Made by a program: the position numbers and the translations under genes
Assembly (NCBI GenBank): GCA_019054805.1
Contig: JAHQIY010000012.1
Coordinates: forward strand, 186,001 to 250,000
DNA from: Brachionus manjavacas
Lineage: Eukaryota > Rotifera > Eurotatoria > Ploima > Brachionidae
DNA length: 64,000 nucleotides
Direction: 5' to 3'
Shown here: piece after piece, positions 57,186 through 64,000 of the stretch
Position numbering within the stretch: position 1 is the first letter of the stretch
Layout: each line of letters opens with the position of its first letter
The notes under the pieces: model-generated
Databases searched by the model: none
Told to the model about the DNA's origin: nothing
What the model saw: only the letters and a program-made list of their open reading frames with translations

Positions 57186-57540
57186 ATATCAAAATTTAAA
57201 AACTCAAATAACTTACTGCATGTTTTATCAAAATGTGACCAATATAGGTTGACGAACATCTCCAATAAAGTAAGAAAAGTAAAGGCTGACAACTTAAAGA
57301 ACATGATCACATGATAAAAACTTAATTGATTAAAATTTAATAAATAATAAAATAACCCTTTTTATTTTTTTTAATAAAATCTTATTTTGATAAGGTAATT
57401 GAAGCCCATCTTCGTCAAAAAAACTTCTAGCTTTTTGCAGAATTGAGTTGCTCATCAAACCAAGAATAAAAGTTATCATCTTTTATTCTTGGTTTTATTC
57501 TCACTTTTTACATTTTTTAAGCTTCAATTCGCTCAAGTGG
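57186..57540. other. Unidentified segment of the left arm with a perfect hairpin
   Basis: CCAAGAATAAAAG and CTTTTATTCTTGG (57460-57472, 57480-57492) form a 13 bp stem. The plus frame at 57180-57308 is open without a start and not recognisable. Mirrored at 60170-59820. Confidence 0.5.
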
Positions 57541-59465
57541 TCATTCACATTAACCTTAAATTTCCTAGAGTCTAAAACAGATCTAGTCCAGTTAGTCAAG
57601 TAATCAGGTGGATTCATTTTAATCAATTTAGAATGTAAACCTTCATGCCAAACCCCTTTTTTTCCATTTGATTAAAAAATCTATCTGAGTAAATTGTGTT
57701 CATTAATTCCATGTGATTCGGTTAAAGAATTAGACAAAAGCCGTTTAAATAATGATTTGAAAGATTTGACGTGTCCGTTTGGATTCAAATCCCAAAGATC
57801 TTGAAAAAATTATTAGAACCAAAACTCAGTTTTGAGACTCGTTTATAACAACTAGAAATGAAAAAACATAGAGAATTTTGTTTCTTTCACAGAAATTGCT
57901 TTATCCTTTTTTTTAACTTACTAAATCAAATTACCTTTAAAAGTAAATTTATTAAATATAAAATAAAATCTAATCTTTTTGATAAATATCTGTTTTCTAT
58001 GCTACTTTTTCTTTCTAAAAATAATATTTAACTAAACTTGATAACAATTGAACATCAATTCTTAAGAAAAAATATTTTTCAATTGCATTTTTTTCGCTTT
58101 TATTTTTTTTCTTTTCTGATTAAAAAAAAATTAATAGAAAATTAGATAAAATACCAATATTACACGCGAATCTTTATTTTAAATTCATAATAGAACATGT
58201 CTTTGGAGAAAATTTATTTTGCGATTTAAGAAAAGTATTTTAGATCACATGTTGTTCTTTAAAAAAATAAGTCACCCTCCTATTTTTTCATCCGGGCTTG
58301 GGACCGGCATACGGCATAGTTATGACGGCGTCTTCCCCTAAGAAGCACGTGGGACGTTCATCATAAACAGCGCCACTCATCCGAGCACTTAAAGGCTGCG
58401 AACTCGACAACTATTTAGACTAGCTTGGAACCACAAACCAAGCGACATTCTCTTTAAGAGAGAATATCTTAACTTTAGCGCTTCCAAAGTTACGGCTATC
58501 CAAAGAGGGTCAGCTGTAGAACAAGTTCTCGCTCTGCTAAGATTCTATACTGGGTGATGGTCGAAGCCAGCGGCACCCTCATACGACAAGACTAGGACAA
58601 AGACCCGTAGATCTATGTACTCGAAATACAGCTCTTCTTCGGACTCGTAGAAGACCACATTGTGTGGCTGCCACCACCCTCCTCTTTTCTCATCCTGGGC
58701 TTGGGACCGGCTTACGGCAGAGTTATGACGCAGCTAATTCTTAGTTTTATCGATCAAAGTAGATCTTAGTTTTATAGTTTTATACATCAAAGAAAAAATT
58801 TGTGACATTCTAGTTAGAATGGCTTGTTATTATAGACCAGAAAATAAATATTTTTATTATTTAAAAAATTTTCATATATTTTAAATAAAATTAAACTAAA
58901 AATTTAATTGAGAAAAACCAAAATTAAAAAAAAATAAACTGCAAATATTTTCTTATTTTTTCATACACAATTTTTTTAATTCTTTACTATTAAAAAAGTT
59001 ATTCTCCTTTCAAAATCCCCGATGTGAGTATACTGATCAATTAGCCATCCTACTCAAATAAAAAAACATATTTTAATAAAGTAATAATAAAAAAAATAAA
59101 ACCTATCAATTAAAATGGTTTTTTTTTGTCAGTACAAAATTATTAAATAGTTCTCAACATAAATATATATGTCAGTCGTTTAGCTTTTTTGTCAGAATAG
59201 TCAGTTTTTTATAGTCAGCTATAATAGATTAAATTAGTCACCAGTTTTTTGTTATTTTTGTCATCTTAAAAAAATTAAATTTGTTACCCCCTAAAAATTC
59301 AAGTCATTAAGCCAAGTTAAAGTCCGGAGTTGTAAATTAATTTTTTTTCAAAAGTCCTATTCAAAGACTTTTATTTATTTATTATTTAAATATAAATTAT
59401 GTTAATCTTGACGACTCAAAGTTTCGAGATCCCAAAGTCAATTTTTTCTACAGTTTAACACAGAG
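57541..59465. repeat. Third copy of the unit, direct repeat of 61210-63125
   Basis: Holds, all on the minus strand, a family B scrap (57541-57660, LTNWTRSVLDSRKF region), remnant T (57665-57850), the AT-rich linker, GC-rich module copy 2 and the AT-rich end. Spacing to the matching copy at 61210-63125 is about 3.67 kb. Confidence 0.85.
58271..58734 (-). repeat. GC-rich module, copy 2
   Basis: Same as 54952-55414 on the opposite strand, with a one-base insertion in the GAGGTGCCG region and a TAC to TTC change. The insertion breaks the open stretch, arguing against a protein. Confidence 0.8.
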
Positions 59466-59697
59466 TTGTTTAAAAGTCACAAGTCTCAAGTCAAGTCCAA
59501 GTCAAGACTTTGATTTTTTTTTATTATCTTATTTTTATTTTTTTTTCAGCTTAAAAGTCCAAAATTTTGACTGCCAAGCTGAAAGACCGCCTTCCTAAAG
59601 GTTGGCCGGTTTTTTTGCCGCCCGATTAATTCAGACTGTTTATTTTATTATAAAAAATCTTCCGTGTAATGAACCGGTTTGTTTCGTCCGTATCCGT
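59390..59697. repeat. AAGTC-type repeat and unit boundary
   Basis: GATCCCAAAGTCAATTTTTTC then TTTAACACAGAGTTGTTTAA and CAAGTCTCAAGTCAAGTCCA, as at 20027-20575 but in the order end-then-head. The imperfect palindrome ACCGCCTTCCTAAAGGTTGG is at 59586-59605. Confidence 0.5.
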
Positions 59698-60179
59698 AAA
59701 AAGGGGTTTGGCATGAAGGTTTACATTCTAAATTGATTAAAATGAATCCACCTGATTACTTGACTAACTGGACTAGATCTGTTTTAGACTCTAGGAAATT
59801 TAAGGTTAATGTGAATGACCACTTGAGCGAATTGAAGCTTAAAAATGTAAAAAGTGAGAATAAAACCAAGAATAAAAGATGATAACTTTTATTCTTGGTT
59901 TGATGAGCAGCTCAATTCTGCAAAAAGCTAGAAGTTTTTTTGACGAAGATGGGCTTCAATTACCTTATCAAAATAAGATTTTATTAAAAAAAATAAAAAG
60001 GGTTATTTTATTATTTATTAAATTTTAATCAATTAAGTTTTTATCATGTGATCATGTTCTTTAAGTTGTCAGCCTTTACTTTTCTTACTTTATTGGAGAT
60101 GTTCGTCAACCTATATTGGTCACATTTTGATAAAACATGCAGTAAGTTATTTGAGTTTTTAAATTTTGATATTTTTGTT

Positions 60180-61330
60180 TTCTGTCCCGAGCTAGGGCTC
60201 CTTCAGAATAAGTTAAAAAAAAAATCAAATCAAAATAAAAAATTAAATTAAAGTTAAAAAAATTAGATAAAAAAAGCAAAATAAAGTAAATAAGCTAAAA
60301 AAATGTAAGTTAAGAAGACATAGATTGTTACATGTGCCATATGTTTACATAGTTCTGGTTTCAGGCAAAAAGGAGGAAGTAGTAAGGTAGCAATTACTCA
60401 ATCGAGGTGGGTATTCAATTTATTTCGATTCGAAACCTTCTTTATATTTCCCCACCAGTCTTACAACCAATGAAATAGAATGACTCAGTCTTGTTCCAAC
60501 ATATCTCTCACTCAACAAAAAAGCCGATTTGAGACTGTTAGTAATTTAAGTTTATTAAAAGCCTCATGATGCACGATGTTGGAGGGAGTATCATATTTTA
60601 ATTTAAGGATAGATCTAACTGCTGTATTCTGAATTGCTTGTAGTTTTTTGATATTATTTTCTGAAAATGAATTCAAGCAAGAAAAAGAAAAGTCTAAAAT
60701 TGATCCGACTAAAGATTTATTTAAATTTCCTAATTTGTTTAGAGTAAGACCCCATTTTTTGTTTGACAATATCTCAATAATATTTAACAATTTGTCGCAG
60801 CGTTCTCTAATTTCGTCTACTAATGTATTACAATTTAATTTAGAATCAAATTTTATACAAAAAAACTTGATTTCTCTTTGGCTCATTATTCTGTTTCCAT
60901 AAATTTTTAAGTTTAGATTATCACTCTCTTTTTTGTACCTAGACAAGACTACTGAACACGACTTTTCAACTGATGTCTTGATTTTCCATTTAATAAGCCA
61001 TTGTTCTAGTTCGTTGGTGTATTTATTAATCTTATTTTCTAGGTTCCCTTTTTTGTTATAAATGAAGAATGTAACTAGATCATCTGCGAAAAGCAGAGAG
61101 TATTCGTTATTTGTTTTGTTTCTTTTGAGGATGTCTTTAATGTATATACAAAATAAAAAAAAACTAAATACTATGAAAATACGCAGTTATTTGATATTCG
61201 TCGCTCAAGTGGTCATTCACATTAACCTTAAATTTCCTAGAGTCTAAAACAGATCTAGTCCAGTTAGTCAAGTAATCAGGTGGATTCATTTTAATCAATT
61301 TAGAATGTAAACCTTCATGCCAAACCCCTT
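60180..61330 (-). pseudogene. Family B LINE, 5' truncated (right arm)
   Basis: Mirror copy of 56027-57185: hairpin 60180-60208, frame 60946-60512, FADD near 61085 and the start of homology near 61325. It shares the same internal damage, so both were copied from one already broken element. Confidence 0.87.
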
Positions 61331-61512
61331 TTTTCCATTTGATTAAAAAATCTATCTGAGTAAATTGTGTTCATTAATTCCATGTGATTCGGTTAAAGAA
61401 TTAGACAAAAGCCGTTTAAATAATGATTTGAAAGATTTGACGTGTCCGTTTGGATTCAAATCCCAAAGATCTTGAAAAAATTATTAGAACCAAAACTCAG
61501 TTTTGAGACTCG
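61331..61512 (-). pseudogene. Conserved coding remnant T, copy in right arm
   Basis: Same as 55835-56025 on the opposite strand (and as 57665-57850). Confidence 0.55.
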
Positions 61513-61934
61513 TTTATAACAACTAGAAATGAAAAAACATAGAGAATTTTGTTTCTTTCACAGAAATTGCTTTATCCTTTTTTTTTAACTTACTAAATCA
61601 AATTACCTTTAAAAGTAAATTTATTAAATATAAAATAAAATCTAATCTTTTTGATAAATATCTGTTTTCTATGCTACTTTTTCTTTCTAAAAATAATATT
61701 TAACTAAACTTGATAACAATTGAATATCAATTCTTAAGAAAAAATATTTTTCAATTGCATTTTTTTCGCTTTTATTTTTTTTCTTTTCTGATTAAAAAAA
61801 AATTAATAGAAAATTAGATAAAATACCAATATTACACGCGAATTAAATTCATTATAGAACATGTCTTTGGCGAAAAGTTATTTTGTGATTTAAGAAAAGT
61901 ATTTTAAATCACATGTTGTTCTTTAAAAACCTAA

Positions 61935-62396
61935 GTCACCCTCCTTTTTTTTCATCCAGGCTTGGGACCGGCATACGGCATAGTTATGACGGCGTCTTCC
62001 CCTAAGAAGCACGTGGGACGTTCATCATAAACAGCGCCACTCATCCGAGCACTTAAAGGCTGCGAACTCGACAACTATTTAGACTAGCTTGGAACCACAA
62101 ACCAAGCGACATTCTCTTTAAGAGAGAATATCTTAACTTTAGCGCTTCCAAAGTTACGGCTATCCAAAGAGGGTCAGCTGTAGAACAAGTTCTCGCTCTG
62201 CTAAGATTCTATACTGGGTGATGGTCGAAGCCAGCGGCACCTCATACGACAAGACTAGGACAAAGACCCGTAGATCTATGTACTCGAAATACAGCTCTTC
62301 TTCGGACTCGTAGAAGACCACATTGTGTGGCTGCCACCACCCTCCTCTTTTCTCATCCTGGGCTTGGGACCGGCTTACGGCAGAGTTATGACGCAG
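61935..62396 (-). repeat. GC-rich module, copy 3
   Basis: Same as copy 1 on the opposite strand. It lacks the one-base insertion of copy 2 but has its TAC to TTC change and a slightly altered start (CCAGGCTTGGG). Confidence 0.8.
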
Positions 62397-62701
62397 CTAA
62401 TTCTTAGTTTTATCGATCAAAGTAGATCTTAGTTTTATAGTTTTATACATCAAAGAAAAAATTTGTGACATTCTAGTTAGAATGGCTTGTTATTATAGAC
62501 CAGAAAATAAATATTTTTATTATTTAAAAAATTTTCATATATTTTAAATAAAATTAAACTAAAAATTTAATTGAGAAAAACCAAAATTAAAAAAAAATAA
62601 ACTGCAAATATTTTCTTATTTTTTCATACACAATTTTTTTAATTCTTTACTATTAAAAAAGTTATTCTCCTTTCAAAATCCCCGATGTGAGTATACTGAT
62701 C

Positions 62702-63126
62702 AATTAGCCATCCTACTCAAATAAAAAAACATATTTTAATAAAGTAATAATAAAAAAAATAAAACCTATCAATTAAAATGGTTTTTTTTTGTCAGTACAA
62801 AATTATTAAATAGTTCTCAACATAAATATATATGTCAGTCGTTTAGCTTTTTTGTCAGAATAGTCAGTTTTTTATAGTCAGCTATAATAGATTAAATTAG
62901 TCACCAGTTTTTTGTTATTTTTGTCATCTTAAAAAAATTAAATTTGTTACCCCCTAAAAATTCAAGTCATTAAGCCAAGTTAAAGTCCGGAGTTGTAAAT
63001 TAATTTTTTTTCAAAAGTCCTATTCAAAGACTTTTATTTATTTATTATTTAAATATAAATTATGTTAATCTTGACGACTCAAAGTTTCGAGATCCCAAAG
63101 TCAATTTTTTCTACAGTTTAACACAG
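62702..63126. other. AT-rich end of the repeated unit
   Basis: Direct copy of about 59040-59465. Several GTCAG words (about 62790-62885). No gene. Confidence 0.6.
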
Positions 63127-63430
63127 AGTTATTTGAGTTTTTAAATTTTGATATTTTTGTTTTCTGTCCCGAGCTAGGGCTCCTTCAGAATAAGTTAAAA
63201 AAAAAATCAAATCAAAATAAAAAATTAAATTAAAGTTAAAAAAATTAGATAAAAAAAGCAAAATAAAGTAAATAAGCTAAAAAAATGTAAGTTAAGAAGA
63301 CATAGATTGTTACATGTGCCATATGTTTACATAGTTCTGGTTTCAGGCAAAAAGGAGGAAGTAGTAAGGTAGCAATTACTCAATCGAGGTGGGTATTCAA
63401 TTTATTTCGATTCGAAACCTTCTTTGTATT
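63127..63430 (-). mobile_element. Second family B 3' tail in direct repeat
   Basis: Direct copy of about 60145-60450: hairpin 63162-63190, T-rich (here A-rich) tail, and the last codons of ORF2. It ends at a short fold-back where it joins the Ty3/gypsy sequence. Confidence 0.85.
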
Positions 63431-63450
63431 TCTCAAAGAAGGTTTCGAAT
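63409..63450. repeat. Fold-back at a chimeric junction
   Basis: ATTCGAAACCTTCTTTG and its inverse CAAAGAAGGTTTCGAAT, separated by seven bases. The left arm is normal family B sequence and the right arm is an extra inverted copy abutting the integrase fragment. Confidence 0.8.
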
Positions 63451-64000
63451 TCCAAAAAAAATTCCTTCCTTGATCTGACAAGAAACTCTCTGGTACACCA
63501 TGTCGACAAACTAGGTCCATAAAGCACTTTGCCGCTTCATTTGCTTCTAATGTTTTTAAGCTGTACAATTCAATCCATTTAGTGAAGTGACAAATAAATA
63601 CCATTATGTATTTTGCACCGTCTTTTGTTACTGGAAGTGGACCCAATATATCGCAAGTAACTAGTTGAAATGGTCTTGAAGTAATGATGGGCTGTAGCGG
63701 TCCTCTTTTCAGGATTCCATTTGTTTTAGCTTCTTGACACTTAATACAATTCCGTACATAATCGTCTATTTCTTTATGCTGTCCCGGCCAATAATATTTT
63801 GATTCGATCTTCCGTAACTGGTCATCACATATTTTCCATATTCTATACAACACGCCATTTATTACTCTTAATCTGTCCCATTGTAACCAATAAGTTCTAA
63901 GGTCGCCACTAAAACTTTCATTCTGCGGTCTATTATCCGATGCGTCTTTCCAACCAAGGACTGTTACGATTTCCTTGTCATGCATCTGAGGATTTATATC
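63451..64000 (-). pseudogene. Ty3/gypsy-type integrase, truncated at its 3' end and open at the window edge
   Basis: Integrase region of an LTR retrotransposon polyprotein, which would insert element DNA. The minus strand shows the zinc-binding end (KYYWPGQHKEIDDYVRNC then IKCQEAK) and the catalytic core with VTCDILGPLPVTKDG (first Asp), FICHFTKWIELYSL and FLSDQGRNFF (second Asp). The third acidic residue and the rest are lost where the frame runs into family B sequence near 63450 and turns to nonsense (WNSKPSLRNTKK). The upstream part, presumably RNase H and reverse transcriptase, lies beyond position 64000. No LTR can be placed. Confidence 0.88.

Larger units (their letters stand above)
54651..57665. 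repeat. Left arm of a large inverted repeat
   Basis: About 3.0 kb that recurs inverted at 59695-62701. Paired coordinates add to about 117350 along the whole length, and differences are few. It contains the GC-rich module, remnant T and a family B fragment. Confidence 0.88.
59698..62701. repeat. Right arm of the large inverted repeat
   Basis: Mirror of 57665-54651. It begins AAAAAGGGGTTTGGCATGAA, the family B scrap in plus orientation (59700-59830), then the hairpin segment (59866-59898), then the family B tail and coding part in minus orientation. Confidence 0.88.

Noticed and set aside
57107..57310. 67-codon minus-strand frame repeated at 60048-60251
   Set aside because: Perfect repetition is due to the inverted repeat, and it covers a LINE tail; no family resemblance.
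61062..61247. 61-codon frame repeated at 56108-56293
   Set aside because: Antisense to the family B reverse transcriptase in both places.

Overview
This 64 kb window is very AT-rich eukaryotic DNA. It has a few host genes with short GT-AG introns (46-72 bp where exon phases can be checked), scattered in a dense graveyard of transposable elements. The gene content (SLC26 anion transporter, DUF4140/DUF4139 coiled-coil proteins, a DVD-type glycosyltransferase), the tiny introns and the mix of CR1/jockey-like LINEs, MULE, Tc1/mariner and Ty3/gypsy relics suggest a small invertebrate. A monogonont rotifer such as Brachionus is my best guess, not a proven assignment. Nothing looks bacterial: there are no operons, ribosome binding sites or CRISPR arrays.

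Layout. 1-5.5 kb: LINE relics, including one LINE (called family A here) inserted into the 3' tail of another (family B), and a fold-back element. 5.5-10.6 kb: two divergent DUF4139 paralogues separated by a dead CR1-like LINE. 11.5-14.6 kb: family B fragments, a MITE and palindromes. 14.68-23.3 kb: a complete ten-exon SLC26 gene (731 codons) whose 5.7 kb third intron holds a Tc1/mariner MITE, a mariner transposase relic and other repeats. 23.8-27.9 kb: Mutator-like (MULE) sequences, one of them a 2.1 kb element with terminal inverted repeats. 28.7-29.75 kb: a single-exon glycosyltransferase gene. 30.2-41.8 kb: LINE remnants, a nearly full-length family B LINE (32.3-36.7 kb), a transposon-derived gene fragment and a second, decayed family B copy in opposite orientation. 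42.3-45.3 plus 53.3-53.7 kb: a broken inverted duplicate of the 9.4-14.8 kb DUF4139/SLC26 region. Inside it sits a composite of two fold-back elements and a TIR repeat carrying a nearly full-length LINE (family C, 47.2-52.0 kb). 54.65-62.7 kb: a large inverted repeat with three copies of a GC-rich module of about 465 bp. 63.45-64 kb: a Ty3/gypsy integrase that runs off the window.

Only four genes look intact: DUF4139 gene 1, DUF4139 gene 2, SLC26 and the glycosyltransferase. All transposon reading frames are interrupted. The most informative structures are a matched empty and filled site for the family C insertion, the inverted segmental duplication, the hAT-like MITE pair with 8 bp target duplications, a 3' hairpin shared by all family B copies, and the unidentified GC-rich module. 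All comparisons were made by eye within the window; no database search was run.
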